DNA from: Megaustenia siamemsis
Taxonomy: Eukaryota; Mollusca; Gastropoda; Stylommatophora; Ariophantidae
Reading direction: 5' to 3'
Length of the DNA stretch: 64,000 bases
Assembly: GCA_032433765.1 (NCBI GenBank)
Contig: JAVIAB010000102.1
Span: forward strand, 12,894,414-12,958,413
In this document: positions 1 to 11,475 of the stretch, in pieces
Numbering within the stretch: position 1 is the first letter of the stretch
Layout of the letters: every line of letters starts with the position of its first letter
The notes under the pieces: generated by a model
Seen by the model: the letters and a program-made list of their open reading frames with translations, nothing else
What the model was told of the DNA's origin: nothing
Database searches by the model: none
Translations under genes and position numbers: made by a program

Positions 1-89
1 AGTGCTGTAAACATACCTCTTCCTCTGAATTGATTCCCTGATTATCGCCTCGGAAGTTTCCCTCTATAATAATATTCATTTATTATTAT

Positions 90-405
90 TTGTCTCCCCT
101 TGGGAAAACCACCCGACTGGACTACCGACGTTGGGACAATCCGTGTTCGATTCCCGCTGGGAGCAGTGTGAGTTGTACTCGTGGCTGGACAACAAAAAAA
201 ATACCCCCACGGTCGACCCAGCCGTTGGCAGAAATGGGTACCAGGGTATTACCCTGGGAAGGTGAGGAATGTCGCCTCGCATCTGAGTTTCGATGCTTGA
301 GGCGACACTATACAGAAATCTCCGAACATTTCTGGATAGGCGGCTGAGCACATATGGGTGGAAACTCGCGTGCTAAGACGCCGGTTCAAGTCTCGTACTT
401 TACTG
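90..405 (+). mobile_element. SINE-B copy, tRNA-like modules at both ends
   Basis: A short non-coding dispersed element. A B-box-like motif (GTGTTCGATTCCC) lies near 147-160. A second B-box-like motif (GGTTCAAGTCTC) lies near the 3' end at about 383-395. Two other copies occur in reverse orientation at 23957-24215 and 37755-39262, and all three share both motifs and the middle segment with CTGGGTCG and TGAGGAATG. The repetition and Pol III-type motifs support a tRNA-derived SINE mobilised by a LINE. Ends are approximate. Confidence 0.65.
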
Positions 406-858
406 TACCGTTTGTTCATAAATTATTGTTGAATTCTCCCCCCTCCCTTTTTTCCCCCCATCTGTCTCACCCCTCTCCATTTCATTCCACTCTTTTTTCT
501 GTCTACCACTCTTCATCACTAACACGTTTTTGTTTACCTTCCAATCGTTTGTGAATGCAAATTCGGTAATATATGACTTAATATATGAGGCCGAAACGTC
601 AGTATTGTGTTGTGTTCTTTATTTGTAAAGCTGTCACCATACCTTGGAGTGTTTAGCACACCCCACCACTGGCTCCTTGCTACCAGCTTTACCGCAGCAT
701 TGCAATTATTTGCCTGTTCCCTACTCAATATATGACTTCATTAGTTGATGTTATCTGGCCCTAGGCGTCTTCCTAGTGTTCAGTTCTACCCTCACAGTTA
801 AAAGGTTGCCCACCACAGGCATAGACTCTGTCAGGATTCGAGTAAAACACAAACCCTC
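406..858. other. Unassigned stretch
   Basis: AT-rich sequence with a pyrimidine-rich patch near 430-500. I see no credible gene and no repeat shared with the rest of the window. Confidence 0.4.
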
Positions 859-1160
859 TTCTTATTCTTCTTCTTCCTTTCAACTCCCTGCGGAGCATAG
901 GTCTTCAACAAACACTTTCCAAGTCGTTCTGTTTCTTGCCATTCTTTTAAGATCATTCCATGTCTTCCCCATCATCTTCATCTCTGCTTCTATCTGTCTT
1001 CTCCAATAATTCCTTGGTCTTCCTCTTTGTCTTTTCCCCTGGGGATTCCAAAAAAGAGCCTGTTGTATAATACTCTCAGTTGGCTTCCGCAGAGTGTGTC
1101 CTGTCCAGCGTCATCGTCTTCGCAGTATCTCTTTATCCATGTCCACTAGTATTTGACCTG
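859..1160 (-). pseudogene. LINE-gamma 3' end (5'-truncated reverse transcriptase C-terminus)
   Basis: Read on the minus strand this is the extreme C-terminal coding part and 3' tail of a non-LTR retrotransposon. The tail at 859-878 is GAAGAA-type. The sequence closely matches 36359-36655 (minus) and 11871-12185 (plus), whose translation contains GKRQRGRPRNSWRR, a block typical of the region downstream of the reverse transcriptase domain in many invertebrate LINEs. Only about 300 bp remain, as expected for 5' truncation during target-primed reverse transcription. No endonuclease or catalytic RT motif is present. Confidence 0.75.
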
Positions 1161-1530
1161 TCAAAACACAAACCCTACCTCAAGTTAATTCTCATTAACG
1201 CATGTCGTCCGTAACTAGGGGACCCCCCCCCCCCCCCCCCCCCCCCTCGTACTCAAGTCTGGTACACTTCCATTGAGAAAACAGGCTTTAGAAATAGACA
1301 GCTTTTAAATTACCCAGATGTCTCTACGGAACAGACAAACATGTTATCGTGAGAAAATGTAGAAGCGAGTCCATCGTAGCATCTCCGTGCTGGGTTCTGT
1401 GATTTTATTTATGAAGAAACGTTCGTGATATCTGAGGCGCATCTTGGAGATGGGTGTAGACAAGCCCAGGCAAGAGTTGTTTGTTGTTGTTTTTTATACA
1501 AGGGTTGTGTTGGTTGGAAAGAGAGAAAAC
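1161..1530. other. Unassigned stretch with a poly-C tract
   Basis: Contains a run of 24 C residues at 1223-1246. The rest shows no match to the dispersed families in this window and no gene signal. Confidence 0.4.
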
Positions 1531-2425
1531 AAGAGAGTGGGCGTTAATTATAATCGACATCTCTTTGTGGATGGAATTAAGAAAGAGATTGGACGTTAAT
1601 TATAATCGAGATCTCTTTGTGGATGGAATTAAGAAAGAGATTGGACGTTAATTACAATCGACATCTCTTTGTGGATGGAATTAAGAAAGAGATTGGACGT
1701 TAATTATAATCGAGATCTCTTTGTGGATGGAATTAAGAAAGAGATTGGGCGTTAATTATAATCGAGATCTCTTTGTGGGTGGAATTAAGAAAGAGATTGG
1801 ACGTTAATTATAATCGACATCTCTTTGTTGATGGAATTAAGAAAGAGATTGGACGTTAATTATAATCGACATCTCTTTGTGGATGGAATTAAGAAAGAGA
1901 TTGGGCGTTAATTATAATCGACATCTCTTTGTTGATGGAATTAAGAAAGAGATTGGACGTTAATTATAATCGACATCTCTTTGTGGATGGAATTAAGAAA
2001 GAGATTGGACGTTAATTATAATCGACATCTCTTTGTGGATGGAATTAAGAAAGAGATTGGACGTTAATTATAATCGAGATCTCTTTGTGGATGGAATTAA
2101 GAAAGAGATTGGGCGTTAATTATAATCGAGATCTCTTTGTGGGTGGAATTAAGAAAGAGATTGGACGTTAATTATAATCGACATCTCTTTGTTGATGGAA
2201 TTAAGAAAGAGATTGGACGTTAATTATAATCGACATCTCTTTGTGGATGGAATTAAGAAAGAGATTGGGCGTTAATTATAATCGACATCTCTTTGTTGAT
2301 GGAATTAAGAAAGAGAATGGACGTTAATTATAATCGACATCTCTTTGTGGATGGAATTAAGAAAGAGAGTTGGCGTTAATTATAATCGACATCTCTTTGT
2401 GGATGGAATTAAGAAAGAGATTTGT
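1531..2425. repeat. 52-bp minisatellite, about 17 copies
   Basis: Tandem units of about 52 bp with the core GTTAATTATAATCGACATCT followed by CTTTGTGGATGG and AATTAAGAAAGAGATTGG. Variants (CGAC/CGAG, GTGG/GTTG, GGAC/GGGC) recur in the same order about 416 bp apart, which suggests blocks of about eight units were duplicated. No retroelement source recognised. Confidence 0.95.
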
Positions 2426-2464
2426 TTTGTGTTATTAAAGTTGCAACAAAGAGAAGATGTACAT

Positions 2465-2731
2465 TTTAAAAAAATGAAGTAAGGAGCCCTGTCACGCCAA
2501 GTGGCGTATAGGGAAAATGGTGTTAGTGACCATACTTTTTACGGACCTTAGGCGCATGATTTTTTGGGATAATGTGGTCGGTATAACGCCAGTGTCGCTT
2601 TATTTTCCCAGGAAAAAAAAAACCCGTACCCATTTAAGGTTGGGTGAATCTGGAAGCCATCGATCAGGATCGAACCCATCCTCTTGTCTTTTGTAGTCCA
2701 GTTTACTAACCACTGAGCTATCGCGGTTCCC
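2465..2731 (-). mobile_element. SINE-A, flanked by an 11-bp TSD
   Basis: Reverse-oriented copy. The tRNA-like head lies at the right: A box (TAGCTCAGTGG, minus strand) near 2714-2724, B box (GGTTCGATCCT) near 2670-2680. The body and the stem-loop ACGCC-acTT-GGCGT are at the left. The host sequence AAGATGTACAT is present at 2454-2464 and again at 2732-2742, a clear target-site duplication. Confidence 0.9.
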
Positions 2732-2939
2732 AAGATGTACATACTAATATGTTAATAGGCAAAGAGGGATGCTTGGTAGGGTATGTGAACAGGAGAGATC
2801 CAAGAACAATCACAAGAGTTGCTATGTAGTAGGCACCGAAGGGAAACTCAAGAAAGTTAGATTAAGGTAAGTCTGATAGAGAACAGCGGAAGTAGAGATG
2901 GATACAGACCTGACGTGGGGTACTGTTACGAAGTAACAA

Positions 2940-3795
2940 TACACACTTATGTACCAGTAACTGACGTACCAGCCACTGATGTACCAGTCACTGATGTACC
3001 AGTTGCTGACATACCAGACACAGACGTACCAGCCATAGATGTACAGATATAGGCGTACCAGACACAGATGTACCAGCCATAGGCGTAAAGCTATAGGCGT
3101 ACCAGACACAGACGTACCAGCCATAGACGTACAGTTATAGGCGTACCAGACACAGACGTACCAGCCATAGACGTACAGCTATAGGCGTACCAGACACAGA
3201 CGTACCAGCCATAGACGTACAGCTATAGGCGTACCTGACACAGACGTACCAGCCATAGACGTACAGCTATAGGCGTACCAGACACAGATGTACCAGCCAT
3301 AGGCGTACCAGACACAGACGTACCAGCCATAGACGTACAGCTATAGGCGTACCAGACACAGATGTACCAGCCATAGGCGTACCAGACACAGACGTAAAAG
3401 CCATAGACGTGCAGCTATAGGCGTACCAGACACAGATGTACCAGCCATAGGCGTACCAGACACAGATGTACCAGACATAGACGTACAGCTATAGGCGTAC
3501 CAGACACAGACGTACCAGCCATAGACGTACAGCTATAGGCGTACCAGACACAGATGTACCAGCCATAGACGTACAGCTATAGGCGTACCAGACACAGATG
3601 TACCAGCCATAGGCGTACCAGACACAGATGTACCAGCCATAGACGTACAGCTATAGGCGTACCAGACACAGATGTACCAGCCATAGACGTACAGCTATAG
3701 GCGTACCAGACACAGATGTACCAGCTATAGGCGTACAGCTATAGGCGTACCAGACACAGATGTACCAGACATAGACGTACCAGCTACAGAGATGC
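2940..3795. repeat. Hierarchical minisatellite (14/15-bp subunits in 44-bp units)
   Basis: Built from three related subunits: GTACCAGACACAGAC, GTACCAGCCATAGAC and GTACAGCTATAGGC, joined as a 44-bp unit. Some units drop one subunit, giving 30-bp spacing. The first units (GTACCAGTAACTGAC type) are more divergent. Open frames across it come from the periodicity. Confidence 0.93.
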
Positions 3796-3827
3796 TAGGC
3801 CTATAATTACCTGACCTTGTGCAACAA

Positions 3828-4283
3828 GTCTATGCCAATAGAAGTGAGAAAGAGAGTTCATTGGTGCTATATAGAGCCAATTCTGACCTATGGAAGTGAA
3901 TCAAGGACAGTAGAACAAAAATAAAAAGACGATTAGAGGTTACAGAGATGGGAATTCTCAGAAGAATGTTGAAAGTTCCCTGGACAGCTAAAAAGACCAA
4001 CGAGGAAATTCTCAAAGAGGCCAATACAGAAAGGGAGCTCTTAAGAAACATCAGAAAAAAAACAATATACATATTTTGGACACATCATGAAAAGAGGAAA
4101 ATTTGAATACTTGATTACAATAGGTAAAATAGAGGGAAAGAGAGATCGTGAGTAACAAAGAGAGAAGATATCGGACAACTTGGGGTCATGGCACAGAAAA
4201 CAGTCAACAACAGAACTGACACGATGTACTGTGGATAGAGAATTGTGGAAGGACATGATCGCCTACGCCAAATGATGGCAAAT
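3828..4283 (+). pseudogene. LINE-alpha (subtype 2) 3' fragment
   Basis: The C-terminal coding part of a LINE reverse transcriptase. Recoverable blocks, with frameshifts, resemble VKKRVHWCYIEPILTYGSE, then RRMLKVPWTAKKTNEEILKE, then a GHxxKR-type block and a 3' end reading into CCTACGCCAAATGATGG. Related copies of the same 3' subtype are at 14756-14970 and 51300-51580. SINE-A at 4284-4544 is inserted in its 3' tail, and host sequence resumes at 4545 with GATGATGG. Catalytic RT motifs are missing because of 5' truncation. Confidence 0.82.
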
Positions 4284-4544
4284 AGTGAAAGAAAAGTTAA
4301 GTACCCCCGTCACGCCAAGTGGCGTGTAGGGAATATGGTGTTAGTAACCTTATATTTTACAGACCTTCAGCACATGATTTTTGGGGTAATGTGGTCGGTA
4401 TTACGCCCGTGCCGCTTTACTTTCCCAGAAAAAAATCCGGTAGCCATTAAAGGCTGGGTGAACCAGAAGCCGTCGTTTGGCATCGAACCCTACCTTTTGA
4501 CCTTTGTAGTCCAGTTCACTAACCACTGAGCTATCGCGGCTCCC
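4284..4544 (-). mobile_element. SINE-A inserted in a LINE-alpha tail, 14-bp TSD
   Basis: Full-length reverse copy with the 3' stem-loop at the left and the tRNA head (TAGCTCAGTGG read on minus) at the right end. The target sequence AAATGATGGCAAAT occurs at 4270-4283 and 4545-4558, so the insertion boundaries are exact. Confidence 0.92.
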
Positions 4545-4770
4545 AAATGATGGCAAATGATGATGGTGATTTACCTGACTGGAGGGAAAAATTGTGACGT
4601 GTAATGGTACCCATTAAAAGCTGGGTGAACCGGAACCGTCGGTTTGAATCGAACCCTACCTCTTGACCTTTGTAGTCCAGTTCACTAACCACTGAGCTAT
4701 CGCGGCTCCCAAATGATAGCACATGATGATGGTGAATTACCTAACTGGAGGGAAAAATGGTGACGTAGAG
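4439..4770. repeat. Tandem duplication of about 168 bp (SINE head plus LINE-tail flank)
   Basis: The stretch 4439-4603 (5' half of SINE-A plus flank AAATGATGGCAAATGATGATG and GACTGGAGGGAAAAATTG) is repeated, diverged, at 4607-4770. The second SINE head therefore has no body of its own and comes from duplication, not a second insertion. Confidence 0.82.
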
Positions 4771-5035
4771 ATGACGATATAAATATGTATATTCAAAAAT
4801 GTGTACTTCACCAATGCTGAGATATACATTCTAAAACAATATCTAACAAAGATCTAGGCACGTTAATCTCACAAGAAGCCCATATTCCAACATAATAACC
4901 TCGCCAACGGTGACCTTCACAATATAGGGAAAGTGGTCCAACATATGACGACATATAAATATAAATAATTTGCTATAATTGTCGTCTAATTGTCGTTACG
5001 GTTGCGCAATATTTCACCACCGACATTTATAGTTT

Positions 5036-5390
5036 CATTATACCTACAGTTATCAATGGTTATGGTTATGGTTATGGTTATTCGAAGGCCCCAGGATCAC
5101 TGTAAACGAATGGAAATCCATAATTGCTCAATCGTCCATGCCATTTCAATCAATCGAATTAACATCTCATCGAATATTCAAACAAAGAAAGGCAATTGCA
5201 GTCCCCATTGTAGCAAACACAGCATACGCCAAATGACATAAGGCGTATTATAGCATCGAAAGTGAAAGCAACTGAACTGTCCTTCATCATACGATATCAT
5301 CATTCATCGTAAGCAATCTGAATATAGAAACATCATCCGGGTTAATAACACAGCTCACGGTGTGCACAGAGCACTACTTAGTAGCTCCGT
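5036..5390 (+). mobile_element. Element G, copy 1
   Basis: Non-coding dispersed repeat of about 295 bp. Other copies: 34085-34378 (same orientation), 16402-16697 (reverse) and a partial one at 5936-6040. Shared landmarks are AATCCATAATTGCTCAA, CATACGATATCATCATTCATC and CTCACGGTGTGCACAGAGCAC. The left end carries ATGGTT hexamers, so on the minus strand it ends in a simple (AACCAT)n tail, suggesting a non-autonomous retroelement. No A/B boxes recognised. Confidence 0.7.
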
Positions 5391-5405
5391 CAGCAAACCG
5401 AACAT

Positions 5406-5500
5406 AGAATATGAGGAAACTGCAACAAGGAACACTCCTCAGACAGTGTTTCGACGGTTCCCTGTCGCATATCCGCCATTTTGACGGGAAGTTGAATTTA
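5406..5500 (+). repeat. Element J, short dispersed repeat
   Basis: About 90 bp shared with 21276-21370 (same strand) and 55610-55690 (reverse). Landmarks: ATGAGGAAACTGCAACAAGG and GGTTCC followed by CGCATATCCGCCA. No coding signal. In this copy it lies between element G and LINE-alpha. Confidence 0.65.
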
Positions 5501-5715
5501 AATATCCGGGAACAATGTTAACCTCAGATGGTAGATGCACAAAGAGGTGATGTGCAGAATGGCTCAGGCAAAAACAGCTTTCCAAAAAGTGAGGAAAATA
5601 CCGTCCAATCCATTTTTGACAATAGAAACAAGAAAAACAGTTCTTAAATGTTATGTAGAGCTAGTCTTAAAATATGGATGCGAATCATGGACAATAGGTC
5701 ATCAATATTAGGCCC
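5497..5715 (+). pseudogene. LINE-alpha internal fragment (RT thumb region)
   Basis: With frameshifts it reads as a segment of the reverse transcriptase starting at the motif E region (EFKYPGTMLTSDGRCT), then an MAQAKTAFQKV-type helix and VLKCYVELVLKYGCESWT. It overlaps in family space with 7851-8036 and 14250-13944 (minus), where the same peptides are better preserved. Truncated at both sides; ends before the RRMLRIPWTAKK block. Confidence 0.8.
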
Positions 5716-5935
5716 GCGGGCACGAAAAGATTCACCAAAAGTTTTGACGTTTTCAACTCTGCCAGAAAACGGCTGTTGTGAGTAAATTGAGGTCAATCGT
5801 TTATAGCTCGCACAGCTGAAGACGTCACAAACTTGACTTCTTCAGGAATTTCCCTCTCAGCCCGCAGTCCTTTTTAAAACTATAGATGTGATTGTGTCGT
5901 TTCTAGGGCTTGTAACATTGACACTTGTTTTACAT

Positions 5936-6040
5936 TGGAATAGCCATGAATACTAATATGCGCATGGTTCCACTGCCACGGACGGTTGGGCAATTATGGA
6001 ATTTAATTCCTTTGCACTGGTGCCGGGGCCTTCGACTAAA
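5936..6040 (-). mobile_element. Element G, partial copy leading into a TACTAA array
   Basis: Matches the end of element G that includes the GCAATTATGGAATTTAATTC and GGGGCCTTCGACTAA segments. The element's tail merges directly into the ACTACTAACTAC array that begins near 6041. Confidence 0.72.
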
Positions 6041-7464
6041 TACTACTAACTACAATTACTAACCACTACTAACTACAACTACTAACTACAACTACTAACT
6101 ACAACTACTAACTACTACTAACTACAACTAACTACTACTAAATACTACTAACTACAATTACTAACTACAATTACTAACTACAACTACTAACTACAACTAC
6201 TAACCACTACTAACTACAACTAACTACTACTAAATACTACTAACTACAACTACTAACTACAACTACTAACTACAACTACTAACCACTACTAACTACAACT
6301 AACTACTACTAACTACTACTTACCACTACTAACCACTACTAACCACTACTTACTACTACTAACTACTACTTACCACTACTAACCACTACTAACTACTACT
6401 TACTACTACTAACTACTACTTACTACTACTAACTACTACTTACTACTACTAACCACTACTAACTACAACTAACAACTACTTACTACTACTAACCACTACT
6501 AACTACTACTAACTACTACTTACCACTACTAACCACTACTAACTACTATTATCTACTACTTACCACTACTAACCACTACTAACTACTATTATCTACTACT
6601 AACTACCACTAACTACTACTAACTACTACTAACTACTACTATTACTATTAACTACTACTACTAACTACTACTATTTCTACTAACTACTACTACTAACTAC
6701 TACTAACTACTACTATTACTACTAACTACTACTACTAACTACTACTAACTACTACTATTACTACTACTATTACTACTAACTACTACTATTACTACTAACT
6801 ACTACTACTAACTACTACTATTACTACTAAATACTACTACTAACTACTACTATTACTACTAACTACTACTACCTACTACTACTATTACTACTATCTATTA
6901 CTACTAACTACTACTATTACTACTAACTACTACTACTAATTACTACTATTACTATTAACTACTACTACTAACTACTACTATTACTACTAACTACTACTAC
7001 TAACTACTACTATTACTATTAACTACTACTACTAACTACTACTATTACTACTAACTACTACTACTAACTACTACTATTACTACTAACTACTACTACTAAC
7101 TACTACTATTACTATTAACTACTACTACTAACTACTACTACTACAAACTACTACTACTAACTACTACTATTACTACTACTATTACTACTAACTACTATTA
7201 CTATTACTATTACGACTAACTACTACTACTAACTACTACTAACTACTACTAACTACTACTAACTACTACTAACTACATGTACTACTATTACTACTACTAT
7301 TACTACTAACTACTTCTACTAACTATTACTATTATTACTAACTACTACTACTAACTACTACTAACTATTACTATTACTACTAACTACTGCTACTAACTAC
7401 TACTATTACTACTAACTACTACTAACTACTACTAACTACTACTTCTAACTTCTACTAACTACTC
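6041..7464. repeat. TACTAA/TAC-type simple-sequence array, first block
   Basis: A 1.4-kb array of ACTACTAACTAC-type units drifting from AACTACAACTACT through AACCACTACT to CTACTATTACT, showing local subfamilies. It starts at the tail of an element G copy and stops at a reverse-oriented LINE-alpha (7465). Confidence 0.95.
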
Positions 7465-8225
7465 ATCATCAAGTACCGGGCTTGCTGACGTAGGTGATAA
7501 TGTCTCTCCACAACTTTTGAACACGACAGTTATTTATCATTTCTGTTGTTGACCTTCTGCCAAAGCCATTCTCTTAAGCTGTCTGGTATCTTTTCTCTTT
7601 TCTTCCCTCTATCTCTTCGTCCCTTAATATTCCCAGTTGTTACAATATATTCCAACTGTTCTCTTCTCATTACATGGCCAAAAAATGATGATTGTTTCTT
7701 CCTAATATTGGAAATTAGCTCTCCTTTTGCTTTGGCCTCTTTCAGCACGTTTTCATTACTCTTCTTAGCTGTCCATGGTATTCTCAACATTCTTCTGTAA
7801 AACAACATTTCTACAGACTCCAGTGATTTTCTTGTCTGTTGTCCTATTGTTCATGATTCACATCCATATGTTAAGACTGGCTCTACATAACATTTAAGAA
7901 CTCTTTTTCTTGTTTCGATTGTCAAAAATGGATTGCATAGTATCTTCCTCATTTTTTTAAAGGCTGCTTTTGTCTGAGCAATTCTACATCTCACCTCTTT
8001 TGTACAACTTCTGTCTGAGGTTAACAAAGTTCCCAAATATTTAAATTCATTTAACAGGTTTTAATATTGTTCTACTTGTCTTTATTTTGCACTGAGGTGA
8101 TGTTTTTTTCTTTGTTTTAACCATTACTTCTGTTTTTTTTTTTTTTTTTTTTTTTTTGCTATTAAGGCTATGTCCTTTATTTTTGCTTTCTTTCATTAGA
8201 ACATTCCTTGTAACTCATTTTCAGT
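7465..8225 (-). pseudogene. LINE-alpha 3' fragment, inserted in the TACTAA array
   Basis: On the minus strand it reads through VRCRIAQTKAAFKKMRKILC, ETRKRVLKCYVEPVLTYGCES, a frameshift, then RRMLRIPWTAKKSNENVLKE and FGHVMRREQLEYIVTTGNIK. This is the thumb and C-terminal part of an RTE/CR1-like endonuclease-RT polyprotein (exact clade not determined). The 3' tail GATGATGAGT lies at the left. The upstream portion to 8225 contains a T-rich run at about 8133-8157. It splits two arrays of the same kind, so it either entered an existing array or the array grew around it. Confidence 0.85.
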
Positions 8226-8994
8226 AGTAGTAGTACTACTACTAACTACTACTAAAAAATATTAATACTAATTGGTACTAACTACGACTACTACTAACTA
8301 CTACTAAGTACTACTAATAAATATTAATACTAACTGCTACTAACTACTACTACTACTAACTACTACTAATAAATATTAATACTAACTACTACTAACTACT
8401 ACTACTACTAACTACTACTAATAAATATTAATACTAACTACTACTATTACATATTACTACTAACTACTTATATTATAACTATTAATGTTACTACTACTAC
8501 TACTACTACTACTACTATAACTACAACTACTATTACTACTGCTATTACTACTACTACTACTGCTACTATTACTACCACTACTACTACAACCATTACTACT
8601 ACTACTACTGATTTACTGCTACTACCACTAGTAGCACTACTACTACTACTAACTACTACTAACAACTACTACTACTACTAATATTACTTACTACTAACTA
8701 TTACTAACAACTGCTGCTGATACTACTACAATTACTACTACTAATTACTACTAATAACTGCTGCTACTACAATTACTACTACTTCTGCAGCTGCTGATAC
8801 TGCTACTGCTATTACTTCTACCACTATTACTACTGCTACTGCTACTACTAATGTTACTTACTATTAACTATTACTAACTACCACTACTGCTACTACTATT
8901 ACTACTGCTACTACTGCTATTACTATTACTACTACTACTACTGCTACTACCATTACTACTACTTCTACTAATGTTACTACTACTACTACTACTG

Positions 8995-9036
<42 letters not shown>

Positions 9037-9392
9037 TTACTACTGCTACTGCTGCTATTACTATTACTACTACTACTACTGCTACTACCATTACTACTAT
9101 TTCTACTAATGTTACTACTACAACTACTGCTACCACTACTACTACGGTTACCACCACTACTACTACTACTATTACTACTGCTACTACTGCTATTACTATT
9201 ACTACTACTACTACTGCTACTACCATTATTATTACTTCTACTAATGTTACTGCTACCACTACTACTACTGCTACCACCACTACTGCTACTACCATTACTA
9301 CTACTCCTACTAATGTTACTACTACAACTACTGCTACCACAACCACCACTACTACTACTACTACTGCCACTACTAATACTATTACTACGATT
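8222..9392. repeat. TAC/TACTAA simple-sequence array, second block
   Basis: ACTACTACTAACTAC-like repeats with three early copies of a larger unit containing TAATAAATATTAATACTAAC (about 8260-8440), then TACTGC/TACTACTACT. Units near 8940-9330 repeat a block of about 130-160 bp with ACTTCTACTAATGTTACTAC. Poly-Leu, poly-Ser and poly-Val frames across this region come from trinucleotide periodicity and are not genes. Confidence 0.93.
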
Positions 9393-9856
9393 AAGCGTTC
9401 TCAACAGATACAGTTTTTAGTCTTGCGCTATGCGTGTAACCCACAGCTGTTTGTTTTAATCTCAAAATGACATTTTAGTTCTAACCTTCGATGTTGTGCA
9501 GTGTTTACTGTGGATGCGTGTGTCCACAGACTAATACATTGTACTCATTCTAAAAATTGATATTTTGCGAAGTGGCTTCAGTTAGTTGCACCCGCACATT
9601 AATCATACCCTTTATTAATTGATGTGAATATTTATGTAAGAATGATAGTTTATTAGAGAAAGCTCGAAACAAGAAGATTAGAGATTGGCAAATCTGAGAG
9701 ATTTGTGATGCAATTTTCAACTTTGGGCAACAAGATTTTTATTTCTATTTTTATTATTTTTATTTTTATTTTTATTTTTATCTTAAGGTACAGCTTCTTC
9801 TAATTATTTTGTAAACAAATTAAAAGAGGAATGTGTTTTTTTATGTTCATTGAAAG
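9393..9856. other. Unassigned stretch
   Basis: Low-GC sequence with a TTTTTATTTTTA patch near 9735-9782. No gene or family match seen. Confidence 0.4.
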
Positions 9857-10055
9857 ATCATCATCATCATCGAGTACCATGCCTGCTGGCGTAGGTGATC
9901 ATGTCTCTCCACAACCTTCGATCTCGACAGTTATTTATCATTTCTGTTGTTGACTTTCTGCCAAGCCATTCTCTTAAGCTGTATGGTATCTTTTCTCTTT
10001 GCTTACCTCTATCTCTTCGTCCCTCAATTTTCCCAGTAGTCACAATATTTTGATG
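9857..10055 (-). pseudogene. LINE-alpha 3'-terminal fragment
   Basis: Reverse-oriented last 200 bp of LINE-alpha: GATGATG tail at the left, then the antisense of the CTTAAGAGAATGGCTTGGCAG and GGGACGAAGAGATAGAGG segments. It breaks at 10053-10056. Beyond that point, sequence resembling the same LINE segment continues in the opposite orientation and is tandemly repeated. Confidence 0.85.
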
Positions 10056-11475
10056 AGGACGGGGCTGAGGGAAACAAAGAAAAAAGTACCAGTCAGTTTA
10101 AGGGGATCGATAGACAGAGAGAAAAAATACCAGTCAGTTTAAGGGGATCGATAGATAGGGAGAAACAATACCAGTCAGTTTAAGGGGATCGATAGATAGT
10201 GAGAAAAAATACGTCAGTTTAAGGGGGTTGATAGATAGGGAGAAACAATACCAGTCAGTTTAAGGGGATCGATAGATAGAGAGAAAAAATACCAGTCAGT
10301 TTAAGGGGATCCATAGATAGAGAGAAAAAATACCAGTCAGTTTAAGGGGATCGATAGATAGAGAGAAAAAATACCAGTCAGTTTAAGGAGATCGATGGAT
10401 AGAGAGAAAAAATACCAGTCAGTTTAAGGGGATCGATAGATAGAGAGAAAAAAATAATAGTCAGTTTAAGGGGATCGAATGATAGAGAGAAAAAATACCA
10501 GTCAGTTTAAGGAGATCGATGGATAGGGAGAAAAAATACCAGTCAGTTTAAGGAGATCGATGGATAGAGAGAAAAAATACCAGTCAGTTTAAGGATTTAG
10601 ATGGATAGAGGAAAATATACCAGTCAGTTTAATGAGATCGATGGATAGAGAGAAAATATACCAGTCAGTTTAATGAGATCGATGGATAGAGAGAAAATAT
10701 ACCAGTCAGTTTAATGAGATCGATGGATAGAGAGAAAATATACCAGTCAGTTTAATGAGATCGATGGATAGAGAGAAAATATACCAGTCAGTTTAAGGAG
10801 ATAGATGGATAGAGAGAAAAAATACCAGTCAGTTTAAGGAGATAGATGGATAGAGAGAAAAAATACCAGTCAGTTTAAGGAGATCGATGGATAGAGAGAA
10901 AAAAATACGAATCAGTTTAAAGAAATCAATGGATAGAGAAAAAAAATTACCAATCAGTTTAAAGAAATCAATGGATAGAGAGAAAAAATACCAGTCAGTT
11001 TAAGGAGATCGATGGATAGAGAGAAAATATACCAGTCAGTTTAAGGAAATCGATGGATAGAGAGAAAAAATACCAGTCAGTTTAAGGAGATCGATGGATA
11101 GAGAGAAAAAATACCAATCAGTTTAAGGAGATAGATGGATAGAGAGAAAAATTTACCAGTCAGTTTAAGGAGATAGACGGATAGAGAGAAAAAATACCAG
11201 TCAGTTTAAGGAGATAGATGGATAGAGAGAAAAAATACCAGTCAGTTTAAGGAAATCGATGGATAGAGAGAAAAAGTACCAGTAAGTTTAAGGAGATAGA
11301 CGGATAGTGAGAAAAAAAAATACGTCAGTTTAAAGAGATAGACGGATAGAAAGAAAAAATACCAGTCAGTTTAAGGGGATCGATGGATGGAGAGATAAAA
11401 AATACCAGTCAGTTGAAGGAGTTAGACGGATAAAGAGAGAGAAAAATACCAGTCAGTTTACGGAAATAGAATTGA
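10056..11475. repeat. 41-bp minisatellite derived from LINE-alpha
   Basis: About 34 tandem units with the core TACCAGTCAGTTTAAGG and GATCGATGGATAGAGAG plus an A-run. The first unit (GAGGGAAACAAAGAAAAAAG then TACCAGTCAGTTTAAGG) aligns well with the sense strand of LINE-alpha (GAGGGAAGCAAAGAGAAAAG then ATACCAGACAGCTTAAG). Left-hand units carry GGGGATCGATAGATAG and right-hand units GGAGATAGATGGATAG. Confidence 0.92.

Noticed and set aside
1531..2425. CRISPR-like array
   Set aside because: Units are contiguous without unique spacers; the surroundings are eukaryotic.
8864..9420. Poly-Val, poly-Ser and poly-Leu frames up to 176 codons
   Set aside because: Direct products of a TAC/GTA trinucleotide repeat read in different phases.
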